A stretch of DNA of 64,000 nucleotides. It comes from Saccharomycopsis fibuligera x Saccharomycopsis cf. fibuligera (taxonomy: Eukaryota; Ascomycota; Saccharomycetes; Ascoideales; Saccharomycopsidaceae). Made by a program: the position numbers and the translations under genes. Positions 29,650 to 41,755 of the stretch are shown in pieces; positions within the stretch are counted from its first letter, which is position 1, and each line of letters starts with the position of its first letter. The notes beneath the pieces were generated by a model, which made no database searches, had not been told where the DNA came from, and was given only the letters and a program-made list of their open reading frames with translations. The stretch is from the NCBI GenBank assembly GCA_001936135.1, contig CP012809.1, positions 979,501 through 1,043,500 of the forward strand. The letters run 5' to 3'.

Positions 29650-29708
29650 CTGAACAAATCAACTATCTTAAAAGAACTGGGTTATCTTCTAAGGGGGAGG
29701 AAGTGTAA
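29508..29708 (+). pseudogene. displaced C-terminal domain of gypsy-1 Pol (chromodomain-like)
   Basis: An open frame one base out of phase with pol encodes ITAIAGVAKDYLHVFWQDC and PEHATPISFDFF, which resembles the chromodomain-like tail of chromovirus integrases. It runs through the purine tract (SSKGEEV) to a TAA made by the LTR start TGTAA. It probably joined Pol before a single-base deletion. Confidence 0.6.
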
Positions 29709-30065
29709 CAAATCAGTCCCAGATAGCTCTTAGGTAACGATAGCTCTTAGGTAACGGTAGCTCTTAGGTAACGGTAGCTCTTAGGTAACGGTAGCTCTTC
29801 GGTAATGGTAGCTCTTAGGTAAAGGTAGCTCCTAGGTAACAAGCTCCTAACAATAACTATATAAGTAGCTAAGTTCGTCTTTATTATTATTATGTATTCT
29901 GTATAGATAACAGTAAGCGAAGTCATCTTCCTTTTATTACAATATACTTATCTCCTTTACTTTATCTTGAGTCTTATCTCTCTTCCTAGTCGATCCTAGA
30001 AAATAACTATGAATCCTGAAACCTTCTCACGTCTTAATTCAGACCGTTCAACCCCATCTCTTACA
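29704..30065 (+). repeat. gypsy-1 3' LTR
   Basis: It starts TGTAACAAATC right after the purine tract AAGGGGGAGGAAG and ends ATCTCTTACA (TGTAA/TTACA ends), 362 bp. TATATAAG lies at 29858-29865 and the Gag ATG at 30009. It ends 11 bp before tRNA-Glu. Confidence 0.85.
29722..29840 (+). repeat. 17-bp tandem repeat in gypsy-1 U3 (7 units)
   Basis: Seven units of the form GRTAGCTCTTAGGTAAC with few substitutions, ending about 20 bp upstream of the TATA box. Placement suggests an upstream activating array; the factor is unknown. Confidence 0.85.
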
Positions 30066-30076
30066 ATTGTATAAAT

Positions 30077-30148
30077 TCCGATATAGTGTAACGGCTAGCA
30101 CGGTTCGCTTTCACCGAGCAAACCCGGGTTCGACTCCCGGTATCGGAA
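30077..30148 (+). tRNA. tRNA-Glu (anticodon TTC)
   Basis: 72 bases. The acceptor stem TCCGATA pairs with TATCGGA. The anticodon loop CTTTCAC gives TTC and decodes GAA. The T arm has GGGTTCGACTCCC (B box). No intron. A T5 run follows at about 30157. A gypsy LTR ends just upstream, as for Ty3 insertions at Pol III start sites. Confidence 0.92.
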
Positions 30149-30941
30149 TTTCGAACTTTTTGCTCCTTTTTGCACTTTGTGTTTCATGAAGTTAAGAACG
30201 TAATCCATAATCGAGAGCGACAAGACGGTAGAATGGGAAACCAGACTTACCAATCTAAAAGAAACTGGCGCTTTGAGGACGAAGTGAAAAATGGCAGTAT
30301 TCTGGAGCATAGACAGAGGGCCCCATTATCCTAAACTTGGTAGCCCTCGCGCTTAATCCGCGTGAGTTTTAACCATTATTTTCACTACGGGGACGTGCGT
30401 AAGACAAATCCCGAAAATCTTGACAAGTCGGATAGCTTTACTAAATAATGAGGTTAGTTTCTGTTGTAATTATGCCAACTAATTCTTGAAGTACAAGTAA
30501 TAATCAACTGAACTACTGTACTATCTGTCAGAGTATAGTGACTAGATCTGCTACCCATACCTGAGGTTGTCTCCTCTGAGTAGCACTGGTTAGATTAGTC
30601 TCTCTTCTAGTAGTGAAGGGTAGCCACTTACTGAGATCTTAGTTACATAATGAAACTTAGCTGAGTAACGAAATTGGACCTATATTCCTTGCTTTAATTA
30701 TAAACTATATCACTCAATAAAAACATTCTGGTTTTCAGACTATATATAATAATTTCATTCCTCACCCATAATGCTCAGTTGATGAAAATTTTCCTCCACA
30801 TCTTTGATGTTGTTCTCCTTAGCAACTATGCATGCGCCCAAATGTTCTCGGCTGCAAAAGGCAGCTTACCAAAAAAAAAAAAAAAATTATACCAAATGAA
30901 CGGTATGAAAGACGTTAATTGGTATAAATCCAACAGAAGTC
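30149..30941. other. non-coding stretch, possible LTR debris
   Basis: No convincing gene. It holds Pol III terminator T-runs, an A-rich tract at about 30872-30886 and TATATATAAT at about 30742. Because it adjoins the 3' end of the decayed minus-strand copia element, part may be an old LTR, but I cannot match it to a partner. Confidence 0.4.
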
Positions 30942-33900
30942 TTATTTCAAGTTTTTGTTTGCTTTGCTGATTGTCTCTGATTCAATGAATCTTTTTGCAT
31001 TACTAGCGTCTGTTGATATTGTAGTTGCTGTATTTTGTAGTGTTTTCATGAAGTAAATAATAGCTTTCAACCAGATTAAATCCATTGTTGCATGATGAAT
31101 CGCTAAAATGTCTGTTTCTGCTGCACTAGATTTGGGTTTCATCACTGTTATGTGCCAATAAATGCAATTAGTATGCTGCTATAATAAGTACGAATCAAAC
31201 GATACACGAGCATAAGATTCAGCTGAATGCGACGCATCTGTATAGATTTTAATGCCATAATCAGTAGGATGTTTTTGATTGCCAGCTGATAATGTTTGGT
31301 TTTTTATCAAATATGCAACAATTTGCTTGACAATTCTAATGATTTCGCAACAAGGATATTGAGTGATTCTAGTGATATATTGAGTAGGATATTTAATATC
31401 TTTTTTTGAGCAAAGACTTATACACATAAGTCGACCCACTAAAACTTGGATAGTTTTTTGATTGTGATTAAATTCAGTTTGCGACATTTCATCAATCGGA
31501 TTCTTGGACTTAGTAAAATAATACTACTGTGGTATAGGAGTTGTGGTCCTTCAATATTGTTATATTACTTCAGGGTCATCCTTTTTTAATTTATCAATTA
31601 GTTTCTGGATGCTTAGCTCAGATAGTTTTACCATTCCTTCTTTATCCTATGTGATGGCTTCTCCATTCCAAGAAGTGTAAGTCGTTGATCTCTCATCGAC
31701 TCAGTTTCTTTGGCCTGAAATCTGTTCATCACTTATCTTGTTATATCATTTAGCCGTCGGGGAGATGCTGACACAATAGTAATGCTGTCAACATACATAT
31801 TTATAAAATCATCGTCATGATTCTTAAAGAGTGGTCGTGCCACTACTAATTTCTGAGAGTTGTTTCTATTGAGAGATTTTTTCAAGTATAAATACCAATT
31901 TCTCTCTGCTACTCTTAGCCCATATAGGGATTGATGCACCGAAACCATATGTTTATATTTCTCAAGTAGTTGCAGAGTATTATAAGTTTTGTTATTGGTT
32001 CTCTGTAGCAATTTTTTAATTACTTGCGGAGTTACTTTTGATAGTTCAATATTGATTTGTTTTTCAAGTGGCGCATTAATGTAGGCTTGCTTTGTCTCAA
32101 GAGGCTAAAAAAAGCTTTTTGATTGTACTATAAGATTACGCAATAGTTTTATGATTGCTGCCTGTGTTAGAGGTGGATTTGTTTTGTTCATCTGATTCAA
32201 GAGGTTGTTCACTCACCTTGAGTCAATGTATATCGGTTCATTTAGGATTGGCGGTCCTAGTGCTTTATATCCATTTAGTACATTCAATTCTTCACGCATG
32301 GCACTCATAAATTCATGATTATCATTTATAATTCGAGTGTCTACTGGACATTCAATGCTCGTAACCATCTTATAAACTTGTGCACAGGATACATCATGCT
32401 CGTCTATGTTTATATCATTACTCTGGTTTGGCTCAATAATTTCTGGTAAATCATTTTTATATGCTGGGGATATACTGTCATTTCCGGAAGTGGAATGGCT
32501 ATGTGTTATTTAATCACTGGTCTTTTTGGTTCTTACCTTTATCACATTGGTAATTTGTATTACCTTCGAAATTTTCATGTCAAGTATAATACACCTATGA
32601 CAATCTGTATCGAGACCTAAGTAACAGCCTAAGTGCCCTTGTGGTCCGAATTTGTCTTCCCTTTGTGACGGCTTGTGCATCATTAATTGTTCGAGAACTT
32701 CACATTTGCCAATGTCAAATGCCTCATTTCTGATTGCAGTATAAGGAGAATTTTCTATCCTGTTTATGTATAATATGTTGATGAGAAGACATGCACAATT
32801 TACTGAAAAAGGAGCAAAAACGGGCTTTATTTTATCCGTTATGATAGGATTCCCTAATAAATTTCTTGTCACCTTAGTTGGACGATAATCAAAATTCTCT
32901 GCGACTCCGTTCTCTATTGAGTATCCGGGTGTGCTTAATTGATAACACGATGCCTCTTGCATCATAAAATTCTTTTAACTCATAAGTCAAACTTTTAGAT
33001 GCATTACTTGTTCGTATTCGTCTGACTTTACTAATGAATTGTGCTGTACTTCTGTTTATAATAGATTTTATTTCCATTCCAGCATCAATTTTTGTTATTA
33101 GTACTCTAACAAATGAATAGAGGGGGTTTGAATCAGAAACTCTTAACATGTAGAAATGATATGCGCTTTGTAAAGTAACAATACTAAGCTCTTCGAACTT
33201 CTCAGTTTCATCTATATGTTTGATTCGTGCGTCCCTTTGATTCTGTTTTGGTTTTGATGTTATTCATTGTACATCAAATGCAGTCAGTTAAGTTATGCCT
33301 AGTACCTTCACAGATATTATGGTGTTTATTTGGAGCCTCAATTTTTCCTTTTGTTGCATGCCCTAGAACTTCATGTAATGCCTGTACCTGTCTTAGTTCT
33401 ATTGGTAGATAGAATAAACCATTTCTATGCATTAGCGTGATGTGAACTTGACCATTTTTTATTATTTTATGTTCTTTATTACTTATGAACGAAAATGCTT
33501 GTTCATGTAGATCTTTTTTGGATAGTATATTATCTGCTTCATTTGTGCTTTCATTCATGTAGCAGAAAACCGTCTTACCGAGCACGCTTGATTTACCTCT
33601 TTCTTTGAGGATGGTTCTACTGCATCCATCGCCTTTATTGTTTATCTGACATGCTTCAATATTAATTAATAAATTTCTATTAGCGGTTCAATTAATTTCT
33701 GCTGGAGAGTCAACTATAAATAGAACTCCTTGACCAACTGATTGACCGAGTTTATTGGTCTTGGTTATTTTTGTTTAGCTGCGTAGTCTTCGGCGCTTTT
33801 GGATGTGCTTTACTATCGTTGACATTGTTTCTGTACTTTGACTTTGCCTTGCACTTATGTCCTTTGTGAAACTTTTTCTTTTTACTTGAGACTTTAGATT

Positions 33901-34639
33901 TCTTATTATTCCAGGATTTTTCAGATTGAGGATTTTTATTGCCTATGTTTTGATTTGTATTAGGACTGACAACGGCTTTTTGTATCATTGCTTGCATTGG
34001 TTCACCCTGAGGGTATGGTTCATACCCTAGAAAAGTCCTTTCAATTTCCTCAATGCCAAGTGATTTTCCAAATGAGTTTCGATGTAGTTAACTCATATTA
34101 GCTCCAACAAGGTCTAGTCTCACACTTGCCGCCGTCGCTAATTGAAATGCAACTTCGTCAGTTCCTATTAATTGTATTTCAGGGTTGAAAGTTTCCCTAA
34201 CTTGTTTATTCAAATACATTATCTTCTTTATCTGTTCAATGGTTTCATTAGCATTTCCAGTGTATTCAATTTGACAAAGATGATCTGCAAAGTATGTGTT
34301 TTGGTACGTTTCTCTAATCCTATACTTTATGTGTTCGATGAAAGGATGCATAGGTTTATTAATATTTGAAGAACCATGTAGTACAGTTTTATCGAGCATT
34401 AATTTATTGATGAATAGATCATTTGCATCTGAGAATCTATCCTCATAATCTATGATATATTTGGAAGATTTTTGTTCTAGAAGTAACCTCATATGTCTGG
34501 CCCCTGATGAGGATCCATGAGGCGCGCGACCATGTTCACGTGCCTCAGTGGGGCCCTGAGCCCCAGAGCTATTGCTTGAACGTTGAGACCTTCTGGTGTT
34601 TTTTGATACTTTGTTAGAACTTTTATTGGGGCTAGCCAT
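30942..34639 (-). pseudogene. decayed Ty1/copia element (minus strand)
   Basis: Successive broken frames read in copia order: Gag-like (34639 to 34088, basic Ser-rich N-terminus), a Lys-rich segment (33997 to 33752), GAG-pre-integrase (VQALHEVLGHATKG, about 33370), integrase core (STPGYSIENGVAENF, about 32930), RT fragments (HQSLYGLRVAERNWYLYLKK, about 31900), then RNase H (IKIYTDASHSAESYARVSF at 31200 and AAETDILAIHHATMDLIWLK near 31100). Many stops and frameshifts make it inactive. It is not close to the 1-25 kb family and lacks a visible CCHC knuckle, more like Ty1. Its LTR ends are not identified. Confidence 0.82.
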
Positions 34640-35030
34640 ATCAAATTAAGTTGTGTATTAGAATAGTTTTGTAACGACAGTTAATGCAGCCAGATTTTGC
34701 CGTCCAACCCCAGGTACGATGTGAAAGGAGAGTATTGTATTTTGTATTATAATAATAATTAGGTAGAGCTTGTTAGGTCCTGAGTATTATTATTATTATC
34801 GTTAGCAGCCTTTCTATGGATATCCCTCAATGTCTGTATGAATATTCACTACAATAATTATTATAATTATTGTGGCCTTTTTGTTATCCTTACATACCCG
34901 TATCTCTCCTTCTGTTTTCCTTTATTCGTACTTGTCCTGTCTTCAGTATTTCTATTCATAAATACTATCTGCTCTTGTGTTAGTAATGCACGTAGACGCA
35001 ACATAGATCACCGTCATGACTTTTATACCA
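34640..35030. other. junction of two old copia elements
   Basis: AT-rich, with TTA microsatellite-like runs (ATAATAATAATT, TATTATTATTATTATC). It is probably the 5' leader/LTR of the minus-strand element followed by the start of the LTR of the plus-strand element. No gene seen. Confidence 0.4.
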
Positions 35031-35281
35031 GGGTATTGGTATATGGCATATACCAGTACTATAGTTGGAAAATCATAACTGTATGACAGTGCTTGTATTT
35101 GCACAAATGACATTAAGGCAGAACAAGCACCAACGAAGGAGAACAAAATCATGCTCCAGATCATTGAAGAACCAAACATGCTCATTCTTTTCTTTTGTCT
35201 CGTTTTTCTTTTTCTATTATTCGTCTAGTTTCTAACCGACAACTTTATGCACCTTATTACAACGCAATGCTATATTTATTT
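35031..35281 (+). repeat. old LTR segment, left partner
   Basis: It matches 39221-39461 over about 240 bp by eye (TATGACAGTGCTTGTATTTG, then CACAAATGACATTAA, are near-identical). It has a 17-bp perfect palindrome GGTATATGGCATATACC at 35038-35054. The pair brackets decayed copia coding sequence. Confidence 0.78.
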
Positions 35282-35353
35282 ACAGTTTTTTACACATTGA
35301 CAGGCTGCGGTACTAAGTTATTATTAAGTTAAAGAAAAAACTGTAGTCTGTCG

Positions 35354-38300
35354 GTGCTATTGTGTATCTATTCATTCTTTGAGTTATGGCTTTGTCTGTA
35401 CTACAAACAACGTATAAAATACAAAAAACAAATATGTATCTATGAATTTGAGCGTAATTATGATATTAGTGATACTTTTTTCAAAAATCAATTGAACATT
35501 ATCAAGTCCAGGAAAGAGAGAAAAACTAATAATGGATATAAATATCCATTGCTATACGACTTTGTTCTTAATCGACTTGCAATAGTACTTAAAGATGTCC
35601 GAATAGCTAGGGCCAAAGCAATGCTTGATGCTGACAACGTCAACTTCCATCCTGCTAGGTTGTCCGGTTGGATACGTTGCTTGATTACAGCTGAAACTAC
35701 AAATGGTTTTCTTTATCGGTTCCAGCTTCTTGGTGGATTGCATTTGTGGTATAAAATATCTAGAGGGTATTGGAAGCTTGAGAACTATAGTTTTGTTACT
35801 GTAATGAAGAACTGGTGGACTGGTTGCATTGCAAAATCGGACATCACAAGACGTCTTGAGATTTTTTGCATGGCAGAATCTTACTGTCCTGAGATTGCAA
35901 GACTTGAAAGTGCCTTCTTTGCATCCTGTCTTGACAAGAAAGACCTTCGCAATTTTTTTGGCTGCAAGCGAGATACTCAATGACAATGAAAAGCTGAAAA
36001 GAAGAGCTAACTTGATATATTGCTCAAGCTCGCAGAGCTTTGTAGTAGAGATATTGTCGACTCTCATCACTTTAATGAGAGAAAAGGGGCAAGTATTGAT
36101 ACTGATATGTTCCAACATGTTGAAGAAGCCTATCTTAGTAGGCGCTAGTCATGTGCCAAAAAACGGGATATTAGCTCTACATGTCGTTTCAAGAAGAAGA
36201 AAAACTCTGAAGAGACTGTTCAGTTGGTGCAAGTTTCAGATTTCCATGATGTGTTTGTCACTGAAAATTGTGATACTGTTGTTGACGTAGATGATAATAA
36301 AGAAACTGAAATCGATGAAGCTAACAATTTTTAGGAATGCTTCTCGCTTCAAGACAAAGAAAGATTTACACTCGACACTGGCAGTTCAATCGATGTTGTC
36401 AAATATGCTCAAAAGTAGAGCCACAAGAGAAACACAGAAGCTCAGGTGAACGGTGTCAATGGTATCTTTGTAGTCAGAGTTCAACGTGACATACAGTGTA
36501 ATGGAATCAATCCTCATGATGCCAAATTAATGCTTAGAGCACCACGGACTCAGTGCACACAGACTCACTAAGAAAGGCTATGTGATTATCCTTACGAATA
36601 GGGCTGACAAACGTTACTACCACAGTCAATTCGTTATTGAGTTTTAAAGGTTGGCACTTTTTGATAGCTAGAGGAGTTGTGATGATTGTGCTACCATAGT
36701 CAAGTGGCCAGCTGCAAAATCATCCAAATACAGTTTTGCTATTGGTGAACTACTACCAGCTGAAACAACCGAGTGTTTAAGTGCATTCCTGAACTTGTTA
36801 AAACTCACAGGTAAGTCGATTGTTGGATCTCAGGCTAACAATGAGTTTGATACCAATGCTATTAATAAATGGTTGGCTGGTGTTACCAAAGCTCGTAGAA
36901 ACTGTATCGAGCCGGGGTACATACCTACTTATAGTCGCTCTTAGAATGGAGGCTTAGAACGGTTGAATCAGAAAATGAAAGCAAGAGTCAAAGTTCATTT
37001 CATTTCTTTAGGTCTCACAAACAACTACTGGAATTTTGCATTCAATCATTGTGTTTGCTTGCACAGCTATCTCCCGAGAGCTGGCAACAAATATCTATTC
37101 AAAGCTTCTCGGGAAGTCGCGGGCCAGTTAATGCTGATACTCTGTATGGCTGGAAAATGTTTAGTAATAGTGTCTTCTCCAGTAACAGATTGGCGACAAG
37201 GAATACAAGCGGAATTTTCAGGTTATCACAAGACCGACATAAATGCCTTTATTTTTGATGATAGATGCCATCGGATTCTACGCATCTCTGCGTAGAAGCC
37301 AGTAAAGTCCATATTTCCAGTAAAAGCAGCGCGTAATCCGAGCAGTGGTACTTTAGAACATCCAGTTATTGGTGGTGATGATGGTGGTGGTGGATATCTG
37401 TTTAGTGGAGGTTCAGTTGTTGATAACATTGGCGATCATGATCAGGGTGTGAAGGATACTAATATGAGTTCTGCTCACTTACCATCGGACGCTACCATTT
37501 CGGAGGGAGGAAACGGCAAACCACGTGACAGATTGAGTGGTTTGGAATTGACAGCTCAGAATAGTGAGGCTAACAGAGACTCTGGCGGTTTAAGTGGTCT
37601 TGAACTAATAGATCACGATACTGACAACCATGATGATGATCACGCTAAAGCCTCATTACCTGCTGGTGTTCCTAAGGATGCAGAAAGACTTGTGGTGAAA
37701 GCAGAAGAGCCCACGACTCTTGGAGCTTGCGGCTCAGCTGAGTCTAAGCTGTTTAGGAGAGGGGCCAGAAATAGTAACATTGACTCTGATGCTGTCCCAA
37801 CCAATGTTAGCCAATCAGATCCCCACAAGAAACTTATAACTCCAGTCAAACAGGAAATTAAACAACTTCGGGCAGCTTACAACGCTTTAGTCAAGCCTGG
37901 ACTTATTTTGGATACTAAGACTTTTCACATTTAAGAAAAGGAAGACGTTAATTCGAGTTAAGCTGTTATGGAATCATGCTCTCCACAATTAGTTCACACT
38001 GATGGTTAAGGTATTTCTGCCTAAGATGCTATTCTTGCTGTTGCCAGAAGCAACTACCAAAATTTCTAGCTGCTACTATGAGGAAAATACCAGTCTTCAC
38101 GCTAATTAATGGATTGGAGCTATAGGTGGGGAGAATACAGCCATTGGTGTAAATAAGGTCAAGGATGATGTAGAGTGTCCAGCGGATGCCAAGCCTGTTG
38201 GCTCACGATGTGTATTTACTGTGAAAGAAGATACAAATGGTGAACGGTTAAAGGCACACCTTCTTTGTAAAGGGTTTTAACAAGAGCGAGGTACAAATCA

Positions 38301-38996
38301 CTTGGCAAGCTGGGCACCAGTGGATGCTTCAGCAGCCTTTTGGAATGGTGATATTGATTATGATGTTCACCTCAGGCCTCCACCTGGAACAGATACGCCA
38401 ACGAATAAGGTATGAAAGCTACGCAAAATTCTCTATCGTCTAAAGCAATCTCCGCATAACTCACACGCAACTCCAGCTGGTGTGCTTATTGGAGCTGGTG
38501 TCAGTATTTCGGCTGTTGATCCTTGTCTATTTTTTGGGGCTGGTATCTTGGTTGCAGTTTATGTTGAGGATTTGCATATATTACTGGCAGAGATAGTACG
38601 ACCAGCAAAATGGTTCAAGCTGCTTTCTGTTTCAAGTTCAAGATGAAAGACTTGGGTGTTCCGTGGATGTTTCTCGGAGTCAACGGTTCCTGTGAATATG
38701 GCAAAATCAAGCTTAGTATGAAAGATTTCATTACCAAAACTGCAAAAGAGCACAAAATTGAAAAGCTTGCCAGAGTTGGGTGTCCAATGCAGAGAGGATA
38801 TGTTTTTTGCAATATGACTAGCCCTTTGCTTGAGGCAAAGGGGCGAAGTAAATATCAGTCTAGGATTCAAGCTTTTCTATTTGCATTGAATATCGTACAG
38901 GTAGATAATTGCTACGCGGTTAGCTTACCAAGTCAGTCTCTATCTTTGCCCAGAAATTTGAAAGCTGCCTACAAGGTTCCTAACTTCTTGAGTTGA
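35354..38996 (+). pseudogene. decayed Ty1/copia element (plus strand)
   Basis: A gag-like ORF (35354-35983) is followed by fragments: protease-like FTLDTGSSIDVVKY (about 36370), integrase remnants (GLERLNQKMKARV, about 36955), an acidic linker ORF (37449-37934) and RT pieces (VDASAAFWNGDIDYDVHLRP at about 38330, LYRLKQSPHN at about 38435, MKDLGVPWMFLGVN at about 38643). There are numerous stops. The order and the KMKDLG-type RT motif identify copia; the element is dead. It lies between the LTR-like repeats at 35.0 and 39.2 kb. Confidence 0.78.
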
Positions 38997-39220
38997 ATAA
39001 GACCTGAGAGGGGTTGATGAAATACAAATATTATCCAACTCAATTACTGTATTGCCGCTACTTTACTGTTGTTACTGTATTATGATTCTTTAATTATCCT
39101 CACTTTATTATATTTACACCACTATTCTTACTGTACTCAAGTTTTGTCTTACTGTTTTCTAAGTCAGCAGTTTCACCTTCTTTTCTTTGTTACATGACCA
39201 GAAAGAGTCTATAACAATAG

Positions 39221-39461
39221 CCTGGTGTATGGCATATACCAATACTATGGTTGGAAAGTTATAATAGTATGACAGTGCTTGTATTTGCACAAATGACATT
39301 AATGCAGAACAAGCACCAATGAAGGAAGACAAAACCTGGCTCCAGATTATTAAATAAGTAAATATGTTTTTCATTTCTTTCGTTTTTCTTTATCTTTCAA
39401 TTGTCTATTTTTCACGGATAGTTTGATGCACCTTATTACGATACAATACTTTATCTCTTTG
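39221..39461 (+). repeat. old LTR segment, right partner
   Basis: Partner of 35031-35281, with roughly one base in seven changed. The conserved palindrome is degraded to GGTGTATGGCATATACC. The divergence fits an old insertion. Confidence 0.75.
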
Positions 39462-39467
39462 CTATTT

Positions 39468-41385
39468 TCAACAGTTTCCAGTGGAGATAGTTGGTTTTTT
39501 GGTTCTAGCAGTGATGGTCTTGGTGTAGGGTTGATTTGAAATGGAGGTGTGGTCCTGGTACTTATCTTGGGCCTGGATTAACTTTTTGTTATGATAGCAA
39601 ACAGAAGCTATATAATTTTCTACCTTGCAAATCACACATCGGGCCTCGGTACAAGAGTAGCGAGTGTGAGAATTTGAACCACATGTCGTGCAATGCGAAT
39701 GACGATTGATAAGACGTGTTTGGAGAATCTCACAGTTGATTATTGGGACTGGTTGATTTGGAGAAAGATATAAATATGCGTAAAATTTATCTACGTTGAT
39801 GTCAGCAACTTGGGAATTCGGGTGGGTTCTTGGTTTGATCTCCTTTGTGAGGGAGGAGTATTCCTGTTTGATCTCAAAATCACGGAGCTTGTGGAATAAA
39901 ATTGCTTCGGCAGAAACCGCTTGCAAAAATTTAATCTTGAGTTCCATGAGATGAGGGACCATTCTTTCATTTGACATTGACATGAAGAGTTGTGGGCTAT
40001 ATTCTTCTTTTGGTAGCTTTACAACTAAGTGGTCTCTCAAAAATGTAACGAAAATTTCCTTGGCATTGTGGAACAATGGTTTATAAAGTGGATCTCTATA
40101 GGAGTTGGATTGTTTAATGACAATACGCTCGTATCTGATTATGATGTGAGGCTCGATAGTGTCACAAGTTTCTTCCAAAAAAGTGAATAAGGATACATCT
40201 CGCATCGTACTAGCATACTTTTCAAGTGTGGTTTGTGCCAGCATTTTAATAGATTTAGCAATAGAGGATTTATGTGTTGGTAAAGAGGATTGTTGGAAGA
40301 CAGCCCATGGAATATCCACAGTTGCGAAATGTCATTTTCTTGAGAACAGTTGATGATGAAGTCAATATAGTCTTTTTGCAGGAGGTCAGTGGTTTTGAAC
40401 CGGAGGCCCTCGTCTTGAAGCTCGTTGTTGCGTTATGATTCGCACGTTTAAAAGCCTGATCGGCATAGAGCTTTTTCAGTGTTTCTTCTGAGATAATGTC
40501 CTGATTTGTATCCTCAATGGACGCAGTTGAAGGAGTTGATCCAGGTGGAGACGTTTCTTTAGTTGAGTCAGGTGAGGCAGAAGATGCAGATGAAGCAGTT
40601 GAGGCAGATGAAGCAGCTGAATCAGTGGTATTCGCTGGGCGTGGGTCATTTTGATTTTGTTGCTGGGTTTGAGTACTGTTTAAAGGATCTGAGATAGAAG
40701 GGACAGTTGGCAAAATAGAGCTAATTTCATTGGAGGAAGAAGGTGGGACAAAGGAAACAGATGGAGTATTATTTTTTTTTTGGTTTTTATCTTGATTAAG
40801 TGAAGAATGAGAAAAAATGTTTTTCAAGATTGTTGGATTTTGTTGGATTTTTTTTGATTTTTGGAGTTTTAAGGTTTTTAAGTTAATGTTAGTGGTTTTT
40901 GAGATTGAAACAGAGGGATTAGACAAAACAGATGGCGATGGAGGATCAACAGCTTCTGGTGCATGTTCAGGAGGTGCAGCACAAGTTGGATCCGCGCTTT
41001 TTTGGCTTAGTAAGTCATTAGGTAAGGCAGGTGAAAAATTTTCAATTTGAGATTCAGAATTGGAAATAGGGTGGGTTGATGGCGGAGAGATGGAGTTTTC
41101 AATGGTAAAAGGCTCAGCTTGAACGTAAGGTTCCTCATCTTTTTGGGTTTCAAATGATTCAGTGGAATGGTTCAATAGTTGGCTGGTACTTTGAGCTGGT
41201 CCGGGGGACGGATCTTGGTGAACTGCGGCTTCAGTACCCGAGGAAACTGAAACATCCGTGCTAGGAGGGTTCTCAACCGCGGTTGACAAGGGTGGTCCAG
41301 GATGTGTTGGGGGATCAGGTGGATCGTTGGGATACTCTGAGAAGTAAGGGGATGTATCATTTGGGATTTCATTTGATGGATTCAT
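39468..41385 (-). pseudogene. retroelement gag/ORF1-like gene, frameshifted
   Basis: The ORF from 41385 gives a Pro/Ser/Thr/Gln-rich N-terminus of about 330 residues. Its continuation lies in other frames near 40430-40270 (LRFKTTDLLQKDYIDFII, then PWAVFQQSSLPTHKSSIAK), so at least one frameshift is present. The C-terminal ORF (40319 to 39468) has a CCHC knuckle CTTCGSNSHTRYSC and a second, incomplete one (CVICKVENYIASVC, Tyr for His). This resembles ORF1 of yeast LINE elements such as Zorro, or a gypsy Gag. No endonuclease or RT ORF follows; an old copia LTR begins instead, so the downstream part is gone. Family assignment is uncertain. Confidence 0.55.
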
Positions 41386-41498
41386 ATTGAAACGTTTATC
41401 GATTCATATGAGGTTTAGTGAATACAATAAAGGAAAATGAGCTATCTTTATCAAGGAGCTATCTTTATTAAGGAGCTATCTTGAACTGATTTGTTACG
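41386..41498 (-). repeat. 5' leader with GATAGCTC repeats, like the gypsy-1 LTR start
   Basis: On the minus strand it reads GTAACAAATCAGTTCAAGAT followed by repeats AAGATAGCTCCTTAATA and AAGATAGCTCCTTGATA, then ATGAATCC. The gypsy-1 LTR begins TGTAACAAATCAG, has GATAGCTC repeats, and its Gag starts ATGAATCC. The common origin looks real. It ended about 14 bp from tRNA-Gln before gypsy-2 inserted. Confidence 0.6.
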
Positions 41499-41503
41499 AT
41501 AAG

Positions 41504-41755
41504 TGTTGTGTTTAAAAGGGGTAGTTCTCTACTAAGCACTTTTAAACGCGTATTGTAGGAGTTATTATCGTTATCGATGGGTATGTTCGGCTTATCGTTT
41601 ATTCCGCCCATCGCTATATACACAAGTTAGAAGGAACACAACGCCGACCTTTATACAAAATTTTCGATAGCAACTAGGGGTGCCTCTTGTCTAGACTGAT
41701 TGTGAACACAGACTGATCAGGAATGTGAACCCAATAAAGGAGAATGTTCGCAACA
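41504..41755 (-). repeat. gypsy-2 3' LTR
   Basis: It is 252 bp and matches 47445-47696 except TGTGAACACA against TGTGAGCACA and GGAGAATG against GGAAAATG. On the element's strand it is preceded by the purine tract AGGCAGGGAAG (41756-41766). Confidence 0.95.

Noticed and set aside
30330-30420. Possible tRNA or ncRNA in GCCCTCGCGCTTAATCCGCG
   Set aside because: No cloverleaf or B box could be formed; left as unassigned.
34952-39374. Matching minus-strand ORFs (CSALMSFVQIQALSY) at 35.0 and 39.2 kb
   Set aside because: They sit antisense in the two old LTRs; the match is LTR homology, not a gene.
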